This document shows, piece after piece, positions 16,150 through 25,288 of a stretch of DNA of 64,000 nucleotides. The translations under genes were made by a program, and so were the position numbers. This DNA is from JAODBQ01 sp047602055. GTDB lineage: Bacteria; Actinomycetota; Acidimicrobiia; Acidimicrobiales; Ilumatobacteraceae. Under the pieces are notes generated by a model that worked only from the letters and a program-made list of their open reading frames with translations, searched no databases and was not told the origin of the DNA. Position 1 is the first letter of the stretch; each line of letters opens with the position of its first letter. The stretch covers positions 4,402,001 through 4,466,000 of the forward strand of contig JASGIG010000001.1 in assembly GCA_047602055.1 (NCBI GenBank), written 5' to 3'.

Positions 16150-17571
16150 TCAGCCGGCGAGGACGGCGATGCGCCGCTTGTGCGTCGACGGGGCGACGAC
16201 GTCGAGCAGCCGGCCGGTGAGGTGGTGCGGCGCCGCGGCGGTGATCTCGGCGGTGACGTACGAGCCGGTCGGCACCGGGTCGGCGCCGGGAAGGTGGACG
16301 AGCTTGTTCTGTCGAGTCCGCCCGGTGAGGACGCCGGCGTCGCGCTTGCTCGGCCCCTCGACGAGCAGCTCCTCGACCCGGCCGACGCGGCCTCGGTGCT
16401 TGGCCAACGCGCAGTGCTCGACGACGACCTTCAGCCGGGCGAAGCGCTCGGCGACGGCGGCCGGGTCGACGAAGCGATCGACCAGCTCGGCGGCCTCCGT
16501 GCCCGGTCGCGGCGAGAACTGGAACGTGTACGCCGAGTCGAACTCGGCCGCGGCGGCGACCTCCAACGTGGCGTCGAAGTCGTCGTCGGTCTCGCCGGGG
16601 AAACCGACGATGATGTCGGTCGTGACGGCGAGGTCGTCGATGGCAGCGCGCGCCTCGGCGAGTCGCTCGAGGTACCGCGAGGCCGTGTAGCCGCGGTGCA
16701 TCGCCGCTAGGACCACATCGCTGCCGGCCTGCAACGGGTAGTGCAGGTGCTCGCAGACCGTCGGCGTGGTGGCCATCGCCGAGAACGTGTCCGGGCGCAT
16801 GTCCTTGGGGTGCGGGCTGGTGAAGCGAACGCGGCGGATGCCGGGCACGGCACCGACCTCGGCGAGCAGCTCGGCGAACCGCGGCCGCAGCCGTGCCGAC
16901 TCGTCACCGCCGCGACGCGCTGCAAGCTGTAGGTCGCGCCCGTAGCTGTTGACGTTCTGGCCGAGCAGCGTCACCTCGGTGACCCCGTCCGCGGCGAGCG
17001 CCCGCACCTCGTCGAGGATCTCGGCGAAGGGCCGGCTGATCTCCGCGCCGCGCACCGCCGGCACGATGCAGAACGCGCACGAGTTGTCGCAACCGATCTG
17101 GATCGTCACCCACGCGTTGTACGACGTCTCCCGCCGCGCCGGCAGCGCGCTCGGGAACATCGCCTGGTCGTCGAACACCGCCTCGTCGAAGATCTCCGTG
17201 ATCGGCCCACCTGTGCGCGCCCGGTCGACGAGCTCGGCCGCCCGGTGCACGTTGTGTGTCCCGAGCACGACGTCCACCCACGGCGCCCGCTCGCGCACGA
17301 CGTCGCGATCCTTCTGCGCCAGGCAGCCGGCCACGACGATCTGTCGCCCGTCGCGGCCGGCCTTCCAGCTCTTCAGCCAACCGAGATTGCCGTACAGCCG
17401 GTTGTCGGCGTTCTCGCGGATGCAGCACGTGTTGACCACGACGAGGTCCGCATCGGCCTGATCCACGGCCGGCACGAGCCCATCGGCGTCGAGCAGCCCG
17501 GCGATGCGCTCCGAGTCGTGCTCGTTCATCTGACACCCGTAGGTGTGCACGACGTAGCTGCGGGCAGTCAC
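16150..17571 (-). CDS. miaB: tRNA-2-methylthio-N6-dimethylallyladenosine synthase
   Basis: This radical-SAM methylthiotransferase adds the methylthio group to the product of MiaA. The 473-residue protein begins with the UPF0004 domain (HTYGCQMNEHDSERIAGLL, NTCCIRENADNRLYGNLG, VVAGCLAQKD), giving the cluster-binding cysteines. The radical-SAM triad is GCDNSCAFC near residue 165, and a TRAM domain closes the protein. The GTG start was chosen because TARSYVVHTYGC fits the family N-terminus; upstream in-frame codons fall in the intergenic repeat. It is followed by miaA in the same operon. Confidence 0.96.
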   Translation of the reverse strand: MTARSYVVHTYGCQMNEHDSERIAGLLDADGLVPAVDQADADLVVVNTCCIRENADNRLYGNLGWLKSWKAGRDGRQIVVAGCLAQKDRDVVRERAPWVDVVLGTHNVHRAAELVDRARTGGPITEIFDEAVFDDQAMFPSALPARRETSYNAWVTIQIGCDNSCAFCIVPAVRGAEISRPFAEILDEVRALAADGVTEVTLLGQNVNSYGRDLQLAARRGGDESARLRPRFAELLAEVGAVPGIRRVRFTSPHPKDMRPDTFSAMATTPTVCEHLHYPLQAGSDVVLAAMHRGYTASRYLERLAEARAAIDDLAVTTDIIVGFPGETDDDFDATLEVAAAAEFDSAYTFQFSPRPGTEAAELVDRFVDPAAVAERFARLKVVVEHCALAKHRGRVGRVEELLVEGPSKRDAGVLTGRTRQNKLVHLPGADPVPTGSYVTAEITAAAPHHLTGRLLDVVAPSTHKRRIAVLAG

Positions 17572-17617
17572 GAGCCCACAGGCTACGGGCGCAGGCGCGA
17601 CCACCCGCCCAACACGC

Positions 17618-17690
17618 GGTGAGCGCCGAAGCGCAGCGGAGGCGGCGAACACGGCAGCGCAGGGAGCAGCTCCGCTGCGACCGGAGCACG
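17618..17690. repeat. dispersed intergenic repeat, copy B (just after recA)
   Basis: This second copy of the repeat at 12997-13071 is 73 bases long, also begins GGTGAGCGCC and ends GACCGGAGCACG. It lies within seven bases of the recA stop, in the same orientation to its gene as copy A to hflX. The conserved position suggests a terminator function or preferential insertion after genes. Confidence 0.75.
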
Positions 17691-17696
17691 AACCAG

Positions 17697-18761
<1,065 letters not shown>

Positions 18762-18799
18762 TGTTCGCTCCGTTCCTGCCTGATGTTGAGTGTGTTGCT

Positions 18800-18839
18800 G
18801 GGAGCCACGGCTCCGATCTGGATGGGAGCCGTGGCTCCC
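18800..18839 (-). promoter_or_regulatory. paired hairpins in the recA leader
   Basis: Two short palindromes, GGGAGCC-A-CGGCTCC (18800-18814) and GGGAGCC-GT-GGCTCCC (18824-18839), each can fold alone. They are also complementary to each other over 15 bases, so a single long stem is an alternative. They lie between the SOS box and the recA start and are probably in the 5' leader. This could be a stability or attenuation element; no poly-U tract is present. Confidence 0.5.
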
Positions 18840-18933
18840 GTGCAGTTGACGGCACCGTACGGAAGGGGTGTCACAGAGTTTCGTGGCACCTGATCCCAGC
18901 GACGCCGGCGACGAACGACATCAATGTAGTTCC

Positions 18934-18945
18934 GAACAGTCGTTC
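18934..18945 (-). promoter_or_regulatory. SOS (LexA) box of recA
   Basis: On the recA strand this reads GAACGACTGTTC, a perfect GAAC-N4-GTTC site like those at lexA. It is the only such site I see upstream of recA and lies about 170 bases from the start codon, so the leader is long. Confidence 0.85.
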
Positions 18946-18970
18946 GATGCAAGCACTCAGGTCCGAGCGG

Positions 18971-19396
18971 TCAGGACGGCGACGGATCGCCGCTGCCGGC
19001 GGCGATGGCCGCCGACTCCACCGCCTCCTCGGGCGACGGTGGATGTGTCAGCACGTCGATGGCGAACCACAGCGTGAACGTCAGTGGGTAGATGGCGATC
19101 GGCATGAACACGGCGACCACCAGGAGCACGACGAGCATCGGCTTCACGGCGACCTCCGGATAGCTGAGGATGAACCCGATCATCATCCCGATGCCCAGCG
19201 TGGCGAAGGTGATGACGGTGTTCAAGGCCAGCGGCCCGATCTCGAAGCCCTCCTCCCGGCGCCACCGCAGCCCGCACGTCCGGCAGCGCTCGTACCGACC
19301 GAACCAGCCACGCAGGAACGTCCGCCGGGAACCGCACCACGCGCACCGCAGGCGCAGGGCCCGCCAGAACGCAGTGCGGACCCGCGGCGGCTTCAC
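18971..19396 (-). CDS. DUF983 family membrane protein
   Basis: The 141-residue protein has two CxxC pairs (CAWCGSR and CRTCGLRW) forming a probable zinc ribbon, then REEGFEIGPLALN. Two membrane segments follow (VITFATLGIGMMIGFIL and MLVVLLVVAVFMPIAIYPLTF), in the order typical of DUF983. The GTG start just before the zinc ribbon is preferred; an ATG at 19441 would add 15 residues but would bring it close to the divergent gene. The function of DUF983 is unknown, and nothing here refines it. Confidence 0.85.
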   Translation of the reverse strand: MKPPRVRTAFWRALRLRCAWCGSRRTFLRGWFGRYERCRTCGLRWRREEGFEIGPLALNTVITFATLGIGMMIGFILSYPEVAVKPMLVVLLVVAVFMPIAIYPLTFTLWFAIDVLTHPPSPEEAVESAAIAAGSGDPSPS

Positions 19397-19457
19397 CGGA
19401 CCATCATCGCCGATCGACGCCCGTGGATCACCGGTGCACATCGGCAAGACTGCGCCG

Positions 19458-20276
19458 GTGCGTCGAACGCTCGCGGGCTTCCTGTTCGGTTTCGCCTACT
19501 TCTGCGCGGCCCTGTGCATCGCCGGCTGGTTCCTGCAACGCACCGCGTTCAACCCGTCGCGCACCGCCAGCGTCGCCACCGAGATCCTCCAGGTGCCGGC
19601 GATCCGCGCCGAGATCGTCGGCCTCATCGCCGAGAACGCCGCCCCCACCCTGGGGACGACCCCCGAGGCGGTGAGCGGCGTCGTCAACGGCTACCTCGAG
19701 GACCCGACCACCGAGGCGGCGATGTCCCGGGAGATGGCCGGGATCCTCGAGGAGGCGCACGCCCACCTCATCGGCCAGCAAAGCGAACCGGTCCAGATCA
19801 CCGACGCCCAGATCCGCAACATCGTCCGCAACGACGCCGTCATGGGCCTGGCGCCGATCACCCTGCCGATTCCGGAGGTTCACGTCCTGTCCGTCACCCG
19901 AGACGTGCTGCGGTGGCTGGTCCCGATCAGCGGCATCGCCGCCGTCGTCTTCGGGCTGATCGGCCTGACCGCCCACCCGGATCGGCAGGCCCTGCTGCGC
20001 AGCCTCGGCTTCGGCATGCTGCTGCTGGCCGTGCTGATCACCGGGCTCGGCTACTTCGTGCCGCGCTTCGCCATCCCCGCGCTGAGCGACAGCCCGTGGG
20101 CGCAGATCCCCGCCAAGCTCGCCAACGACGCCCTCCCGCTGATCATCGCCCTCGACTTCGTGTTCGTCGGCGCGGGCATCGCCCTGCTCGTGGGCAGCGG
20201 GCTGATCCGCCGCCGACGGCGCTGGAGCTCACCGGTCAGCACGTACCGCTACCACGAGCAGCGGCACTGGAGCTGA
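19458..20276 (+). CDS. hypothetical integral membrane protein
   Basis: The 272-residue protein is not recognised beyond being a membrane protein. Four hydrophobic segments are visible: LAGFLFGFAYFCAALCIAGWFL at the N-terminus, then after a soluble loop of about 125 residues WLVPISGIAAVVFGLIGL, LGFGMLLLAVLITGLGYFV and LPLIIALDFVFVGAGIALLVG. The loop includes AIRAEIVGLIAENAAPTLG, possibly a helical external domain. Its GTG start is divergent from the DUF983 gene, 61 bases away. The C-terminal tail is basic (RRRRRWSS) and probably cytoplasmic. Confidence 0.8.
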   Translation: MRRTLAGFLFGFAYFCAALCIAGWFLQRTAFNPSRTASVATEILQVPAIRAEIVGLIAENAAPTLGTTPEAVSGVVNGYLEDPTTEAAMSREMAGILEEAHAHLIGQQSEPVQITDAQIRNIVRNDAVMGLAPITLPIPEVHVLSVTRDVLRWLVPISGIAAVVFGLIGLTAHPDRQALLRSLGFGMLLLAVLITGLGYFVPRFAIPALSDSPWAQIPAKLANDALPLIIALDFVFVGAGIALLVGSGLIRRRRRWSSPVSTYRYHEQRHWS

Positions 20277-20293
20277 AGGCCTCCTCAGCCCCC

Positions 20294-21667
20294 TCATGCG
20301 GTGAGCTCGGCGACGAACTCGGCGAACACGTCGGCGTAGCGCATCGCCTCGTCCTCGGTGTGGCACACCGACACGAGCCACTGCTCGTCGAGGCCCGGCG
20401 GCAGCAGCACGCCACGGTTGATCCCGTGGATCCACTGGGCGAAGGCGAGATCGAAGTCGGTGGCCTTGTAGTCGCGGTAGTTGCGGACCGGCGTGGGCGA
20501 CCACGTGATGCAGCCCTTGGCGCCGAACTGGACGACGTGCGCCGGCAGACCGGCGTCGTCGATGACGTCCGCGCACGCGGCGAGCAGGCGCGCGTTGCGG
20601 GCGATCGCCTCGTCGGTTGCCGCCGGCGAGCAGACCTCGTCGAGGACCGCCTTGGCCGCCGCCATGCACAGCGGGTTGCCGTTGTAGGTGCCGAGGTGGA
20701 GAACGCTCCCGGTCGTGATCTGGTCCATGCACTCGAACGTGCCGCCGAAGGCCCCGACGGGCAGGCCGCCGCCGATGCTCTTGGCCAGGGCGACGAGGTC
20801 CGGCTGGACGCCGAACACGCCGGTGGCGCCCGACCAGCCGGCGGTGATGCCAGTCTTGACCTCGTCGAAGATCAGCAGCGTGCCGTGGCGGCGGGTGATC
20901 TCCCGCACCGCCTCCAGGTAGCCGGGCTGCGGCAGGCAGATGCCGATGTTCTCCATCACCGGCTCGACGATGAAGCAGGCGACGTCACCCGCGGCCAGCA
21001 CCCGCTCGAGCGCCTCGGCGTCGTTGTACGGGACGACGAGCGTGTCGGCCAGCACGGCGTCCGTGATCCCGGCCGTCGCCGGCACCGCGTGCGGGGTGTG
21101 CGCCGGGCCGGCGACGTCGAGCGACGGCTTCATCGAGACCATCACCTCGTCGTGATGACCGTGGTAGCCGCCTTCGACCTTGACGATCTTCGACCGACCG
21201 GTGACGCCGCGGGCGACGCGGATCGCGTCCATCGTCGCCTCCGTGCCGGAGTTGGTGAAGCGCCACATCGGCAGGCCATAGCGGTCGCGCAGCAGCTCGG
21301 CGACATCGGCGTTGCCCTCGCACGGCGTGACGAACAGCGTGCCGTCGTCGAGCTGGCGCTCGATCGCGGCGCGTACGACCGGGTGGGCGTGGCCGGCGAA
21401 CAGCGCGCCGAAGCCCATGTCGAAGTCGACGTAGCGGTTCCCGTCGACGTCCTCCATCCAGGCCTGCTGGGCGCGGCGCACGACGATCGGGTGCGGGTCG
21501 TAGGCCTGGAAGCTCGACGGCACGCCCATCGGCAGCACCTTGCGGGCACGGTCGGTGACCCGCTGCGAGGCGGCGGTGCGCTCCACGTAGACGCCCAGCT
21601 CCCGGCCGGTGATCGCCTTCGCCCGTTCGGACAGGTCGCACACTTGGATGGATTCCGCGGTGCCCAT
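20294..21667 (-). CDS. class III aminotransferase, glutamate-1-semialdehyde aminomutase-like
   Basis: This 457-residue fold-type I PLP enzyme resembles HemL: MGFGALFAGHAHPVVRAAI, NSGTEATMDAIRVARG near residue 145, EGGYHGHHDE, FDEVKTG, and the PLP lysine in ALAKSIGGGLPVGAFGG near residue 290. It ends WLVSVCHTEDEAMRYADVFAEF. The start ATG has AAGGAG seven bases upstream; a longer open frame runs into the tRNA region and is rejected. HemL itself is shorter and usually lies among heme genes, which are absent here. A related transaminase or aminomutase of unknown substrate is equally possible. Confidence 0.85.
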   Translation of the reverse strand: MGTAESIQVCDLSERAKAITGRELGVYVERTAASQRVTDRARKVLPMGVPSSFQAYDPHPIVVRRAQQAWMEDVDGNRYVDFDMGFGALFAGHAHPVVRAAIERQLDDGTLFVTPCEGNADVAELLRDRYGLPMWRFTNSGTEATMDAIRVARGVTGRSKIVKVEGGYHGHHDEVMVSMKPSLDVAGPAHTPHAVPATAGITDAVLADTLVVPYNDAEALERVLAAGDVACFIVEPVMENIGICLPQPGYLEAVREITRRHGTLLIFDEVKTGITAGWSGATGVFGVQPDLVALAKSIGGGLPVGAFGGTFECMDQITTGSVLHLGTYNGNPLCMAAAKAVLDEVCSPAATDEAIARNARLLAACADVIDDAGLPAHVVQFGAKGCITWSPTPVRNYRDYKATDFDLAFAQWIHGINRGVLLPPGLDEQWLVSVCHTEDEAMRYADVFAEFVAELTA

Positions 21668-21800
21668 CTCAACTCCTTGCGAATCTCGTTTCGTAGAGTC
21701 TAGCAGACGATGGAATCCGTCGTGACCGACCGGCCCTGACGACGGACGGCATCGCCTGTGCAATCGATCGGCGAGCGTGGCACACTGTCGGCCCACCATG

Positions 21801-21876
21801 GTGGCCGTAGCTCAGCTGGTAGAGCGCCAGGTTGTGGTCCTGGAAGTCGCGGGTTCGAGCCCCGTCGGTCACCCCA
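21801..21876 (+). tRNA. tRNA-His (anticodon GTG)
   Basis: The acceptor stem GTGGCCG pairs with CGGTCAC. The D-arm is AGCTCAGCTGGTAGAGC, the anticodon stem CCAGG/CCTGG holds loop TTGTGGT, and the T-arm has GGGTTCGAGCCCC. A G at 21800 is available as the G-1 of histidine tRNAs. A 3' CCA is encoded. Confidence 0.97.
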
Positions 21877-21928
21877 CGCAAGGCAGTTGGGCGGTCGCTG
21901 GCGTCCGCCTACACTGCTCAGCGCGATC

Positions 21929-22000
21929 GCGCCTCTAGCTCAACGGCAGAGCAACGGACTCTTAATCCGCAGGTTCTGGGTTCGAAACCCAGGGGGCGCA
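21929..22000 (+). tRNA. tRNA-Lys (anticodon CTT)
   Basis: The acceptor stem GCGCCTC pairs with GGGGCGC, the D-arm is present, and the anticodon loop CTCTTAA reads codon AAG. The T-arm is CTGGGTTCGAAACCCAG. No CCA is encoded. The decayed integrase gene that follows suggests the 3' end served as a phage or plasmid attachment site. Confidence 0.97.
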
Positions 22001-22092
22001 CACGAAACCCCAGGTCAGGGGCCATGCTTCTTGACCGAGCTTGCGGGCTCCAAGCCTCGCCGCCGCGAATCTGCCGCGAAAGGGGGCGCCAG

Positions 22093-22720
22093 ATGGGCAC
22101 GCTGCGAGAGCGATCCGCCGGAACACGGGAGCCCACCGCCTCCGCCGGACGGGATCCGTCGACGGGCAAGTACCTGCGGGTGATCCGCACCGTCCACACG
22201 ACCTCGAAGCGAGAGGCGAAACAAGCCCTCTCCCACCTCGAGACCGAGGTGGCCACCGGCCGCGTCGGCGTCGACCAGATGATCCTCTCCGAGCTGCTCG
22301 ACCGATGGCTGGAACACCTCGTACGACTCGGGGCGCGCCGAGACGACCACAGCGCTGCGGCCGCGCTTCGGGCTGTTCATCCGGCCGATGATCGCCACCG
22401 GAGCTCGACACGCCGAGGTGTGCGGCCTGCGCTGGTCGGCCTTCGACGCCGACGCCGGCACACCCGAGGTCACGCGCAGCCACCTGACCACCCCGGGCGC
22501 AAAGGGCGATCGACCGTCACCGACAGACACGACCCACACGCACGATCTCCCTCGACGAGGCCACCGTCGAGGCCCTCCGCCAGGCGTGGGGCGAGGCACT
22601 GTCGGAAGCCGAAGACGGACCCTTCAGCAACGGCGAGCCCAACACCGCAGCAGCCGCGCTGAGCGCAACCCGTCCTCACCAGCGACGAGACCGACGTCAA
22701 AGCAGCTCTGCGAACCCGGC
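22093..22720 (+). pseudogene. tyrosine recombinase/integrase remnant
   Basis: The N-terminal part matches phage-type integrases: GRDPSTGKYLRVIRTVHTTS, then KREAKQALSHLETEV and SELLDRWLEHL. Pieces of the catalytic domain follow in other frames: MIATGARHAEVCGLRWSAFD (the arginine of motif I in a GARHAEVCGLRW setting) and RTISLDEATVEALRQAW. The core-binding domain is mostly missing, at least two frameshifts are needed, and the second catalytic half (HxxR, tyrosine) is absent. Lying 90 bases after tRNA-Lys, it marks an old integration event. It cannot be functional as it stands. Confidence 0.85.
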
Positions 22721-22779
22721 GCGTGAAGGCAGTCATCGTCGAGATGCAACGACCGCAACAAGCACCGTACGTTGCGGCA

Positions 22780-23139
22780 ATGCCCATCGCCCGCTTCCCA
22801 TCCGTCGTCCTCGATTGCGACGACCCCGGTCGCCTCGCCGAGTTCTACGGCGCACTGCTCGACTGGACACCGACCTCCGACGACGGCTGGGGCGAGGTCC
22901 GCAACGCCGCCGGCGATCAGTGCATCTGCTTCCAACGCGTCGAGGGATACCAGCCACCGCAGTGACCGGGCCAGATCGTCCCCCAGCAGATGCACATCGA
23001 CGTCATGGTCGACGATCTCGACGCCGGCGAGCAGGCGGTCCTCGGATTGGGCGCAGCCCTGGCCGAGCACCAGCCCGGCACGACGTTCCGCGTGTTCCTC
23101 GACCCGGCCGGCCATCCGTTCTGCCTGTGCGTCTCGTGA
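22780..23139 (+). pseudogene. VOC-superfamily protein interrupted by a TGA nonsense codon
   Basis: The frame reads MPIARFPSVVLDCDDPGRLA and on to RVEGYQPPQ, then TGA (22963-22965). It resumes in the same frame as PGQIVPQQMHIDVMVDDLDA and ends TFRVFLDPAGHPFCLCVS. Homologues in this small VOC family normally have a tryptophan at that point (PPxWP...PQQ.H.D), so a single TGG-to-TGA change explains the break. The metal-binding layout of both halves is otherwise intact. Recoding of UGA as tryptophan is unlikely because other genes here stop at TGA. It lies in the decayed patch next to the integrase remnant. Confidence 0.85.
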
Positions 23140-23163
23140 ACCCGCTGTCACCCGTCGTCGCGC

Positions 23164-23218
23164 TTGACCATTTCCATACGTAGGCGTATGGTCACCTCCA
23201 TACGCCTACGTATGGAGG
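23164..23218 (+). promoter_or_regulatory. hemerythrin operon promoter with two mirror operators
   Basis: A -35 TTGACC (23164-23169) and -10 TATGGT (23187-23192), 17 bases apart, are overlapped by the palindrome CCATACG-TAGG-CGTATGG (23174-23191). A second palindrome, CCTCCATACG-CCTA-CGTATGGAGG (23195-23218), follows. The 18-base cores are exact reverse complements of each other, centred 24 bases apart. The second also contains the Shine-Dalgarno GGAGG. The layout suits tight repression by a TetR-like dimer; no regulator gene is adjacent. Confidence 0.85.
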
Positions 23219-23224
23219 TCTCTC

Positions 23225-23908
23225 ATGACGCTTGACATCGTCCCATGCCGCTCGGTGACGGACGGGTTCGTCCTCGTCCACCGAACGCTCGTCGACACCG
23301 GCCAACGCATCGCCGCGGCGCTGCGTCGCGCCGGCGACGGCCGCGACCTGCGCGGGCTGGCCGAGGCGTGGCAGCTCTACCGTGCCGGTCTCGCCGAGCA
23401 CCACGAGGGGGAGACCGACGTCGTGTTCCCCCTCGTCAGCCAGCGCGACCCGACGTTCGCCGAGCTGGAGTCGTCGATGGCCCACGAGCACGCGGTGATC
23501 GACGACCTGTTGCGTGCCGCGGATCGAGCCGTCGACGCGGCGGTATCGGATCGCACCGCAGCCGCGTGTCGCTCGGCGACCGCGGCCGTCGAGGCACTGA
23601 TCGGCACGCTCGACGAACACCTCGCACGGGAGGAGCTCGTCGTGCTGCCGCGGGTCGCCGCGACGATCCCGGTCGAGGAGATGGACGCGATCGAGCGCGG
23701 CCTGCTGCGCCGGATCGGTGCGACGCGCATCGCCATGACCGTGGCCGCGCTGGAGCGAACCGCACGTCGTGAGCGTCTGCCGATGCCACCGCTGCCGTTG
23801 CCGGCGCGGCTGGCGCTGCCGCTCTGGCGCCGGCGCTACCGGCGCGTCCTGGCCGGCGCCGGCATCGACGAGATCGTCGACGTCGACCTCGTCGGCGGTG
23901 CACGGTGA
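23225..23908 (+). CDS. hemerythrin-domain (HHE) protein
   Basis: The 227-residue helical protein shows the di-iron ligand pattern of hemerythrin-like proteins: FVLVHRTL near residue 19, AEHHEGETDVVFP near residue 58, MAHEHAVIDDLL near residue 85 and LDEHLAREELVVLP near residue 128. The C-terminal 60 residues are basic and hydrophobic (PARLALPLWRRRYRRVL), so it may associate with the membrane. It would bind oxygen, nitric oxide or iron. GGAGG lies six bases before the ATG. The flavin-oxidase-like gene overlaps its stop, and both should be controlled by the double operator. Confidence 0.88.
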   Translation: MTLDIVPCRSVTDGFVLVHRTLVDTGQRIAAALRRAGDGRDLRGLAEAWQLYRAGLAEHHEGETDVVFPLVSQRDPTFAELESSMAHEHAVIDDLLRAADRAVDAAVSDRTAAACRSATAAVEALIGTLDEHLAREELVVLPRVAATIPVEEMDAIERGLLRRIGATRIAMTVAALERTARRERLPMPPLPLPARLALPLWRRRYRRVLAGAGIDEIVDVDLVGGAR

Positions 23909-24888
23909 CCGCGCCCGTCGTCGGCTCCACCGACGAGTCGATCGCCGCCGAGCTGCGCGCCCTGGTCGAGCGGTCCGTCGTCGCCCACGTCGCCACGCTC
24001 GACAAGGCGGGGCGTCCGGTGACGTGGCCGATGACCCCGTACCTCGACGCCGGCGGCTCGGCCCTGGAGGTGAGCACCGGTGTCACCTACCCGGCCAAGG
24101 CGGAGCGTGCCCGCCGCGACCCGCGGACGTGCATCGTGGCGGGCGGCGACGACGAGCCGCTGGCGAGGATCACCGCGCTGGCGACCGTCCACGACCGGGA
24201 CCTGCAGGCCAACACCGACCGCTTCGTCCGCCAGGCGCTGAGCAAGACGCCGGCGAGCTGGAGCCGGTTGCCGAGCCCGGTCATCCGCGCCCAGGCGTGG
24301 CACTGGGTGCGCGTGCGCATCACGCTGACACCCATCGCCATCGAGTGGTGGCCCGACGGCCGGATGGACGGCCGGCCGCGGACCTGGTCGGACCCGACGA
24401 CGACCGCGCCACCATCGGACCCGCCGCCGACCGGCACGTCGCCCGGTGGATGGCAACGCCAGCCCGGGCCGTGGGCACGACGAGCGGCGTACGCTGCGGC
24501 CAACCTCGGCGCTCCGATGCTCACCGTGACCACACCGAGCGGCTTCCCGCGGATCGTCGCGGCGTCGGTCCGCGGCCTCGACGACGGCGGCTTCGCCCTC
24601 GCGGTGCCCGACGTCGCCGACGTCGGCGCCGGCCCCGCCTGCCTGACGTTCGACCGGGTCCACGGTGGCGACGAGCTCCTCGGCCAGGAGAACGCCACCT
24701 TCACCGGCACCTTCGAGCCCGACGGCGGCCGATTCGCCGTCGAACGGTTGCTCCCGGACTTCTCGTTGCCGGCCCGCGGCATCGCCAAGCACTGGGCGTT
24801 CGTCTCGGCCCGCCGCCGGCTGAAGCGCCGGCTCGCCGACGAGTGCGCGCGGCGAGGGCAGCCGGTCCCGGGCATCCACCTCCCCTGA
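23905..24888 (+). CDS. pyridoxamine 5'-phosphate oxidase-fold (FMN-binding) protein
   Basis: The 327-residue protein appears to contain two split-barrel flavin-binding units. The first begins VAHVATLDKAGRPVTWPMTPYL near residue 27 and continues YPAKAERARRDPRTCIVAGG. The second begins APMLTVTTPSGFPRIVAASV near residue 203. Between them is a proline-rich linker of about 40 residues. The GTG start overlaps the hemerythrin stop (GTGA), so the two are translated together. A di-iron protein paired with a flavin-fold protein suggests a redox or nitric-oxide/oxygen response, which is inference. Confidence 0.8.
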   Translation: MTAPVVGSTDESIAAELRALVERSVVAHVATLDKAGRPVTWPMTPYLDAGGSALEVSTGVTYPAKAERARRDPRTCIVAGGDDEPLARITALATVHDRDLQANTDRFVRQALSKTPASWSRLPSPVIRAQAWHWVRVRITLTPIAIEWWPDGRMDGRPRTWSDPTTTAPPSDPPPTGTSPGGWQRQPGPWARRAAYAAANLGAPMLTVTTPSGFPRIVAASVRGLDDGGFALAVPDVADVGAGPACLTFDRVHGGDELLGQENATFTGTFEPDGGRFAVERLLPDFSLPARGIAKHWAFVSARRRLKRRLADECARRGQPVPGIHLP

Positions 24889-24959
24889 CCCGCCCGATCA
24901 GCAGAACAGGCTGGCGCAGCCGTCGTTGGTGCTGTCGTTCGGCCGACTGGCCGCCAGCG

Positions 24960-25288
24960 TCGCCCGATCACCGTGCCGGCGAGCTGTCGGGCGTCCGACG
25001 CGAACTCGACGGCCTGCACGACCTGGGTGTCGGGCACCAGCGCGACGTCGCGGACCTCGACGACGTCGCTGTCCGCCGTCGTCTTGCCGGACGCGGCAGC
25101 AGCGTCGTCGTCGGTCAGCGTCAGCGTCAGCCGGTCGACCCGCCGGGTCGTGGGTCGAAGTGCTCGAAGCTGCCGTGCATCCCGGCCGCTGGCAGCCAGG
25201 CCAGCAGCGCGTCCCGGTCGACGAACGCCGCGTACACCGCGGCGCGCGACGCCCGGATCACGAGCGATGCCGTGTCGGTCCGTCCCAT
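24960..25288 (-). pseudogene. SRPBCC/AHSA1-type protein remnant
   Basis: The start reads MGRTDTASLVIRASRAAVYA and then AAGMHGSFEHFDPRPGG, a standard AHSA1/SRPBCC N-terminus, and stops after three more codons. One frame away the family sequence continues as RLTLTLTDDDAAASGKTTAD, then DVVEVRDVALVPD and QVVQAVEFASDARQLAGT, and then loses similarity. One missing base plus loss of the C-terminal third is needed to explain this. The start overlaps the stop of the upstream hydrolase as TGATG. The 400 bases from 24889 to 25287 hold only this remnant. Confidence 0.75.

Noticed and set aside
20294..21667. Naming the class III aminotransferase hemL
   Set aside because: No heme-synthesis neighbours are present and related aminotransferases share the same motifs; the specific name is not supported.
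22963..22965. In-frame TGA in the VOC gene read as recoded tryptophan or selenocysteine
   Set aside because: TGA is the normal stop for many genes here, no SECIS-like stem was seen, and the surrounding region is full of decayed genes.
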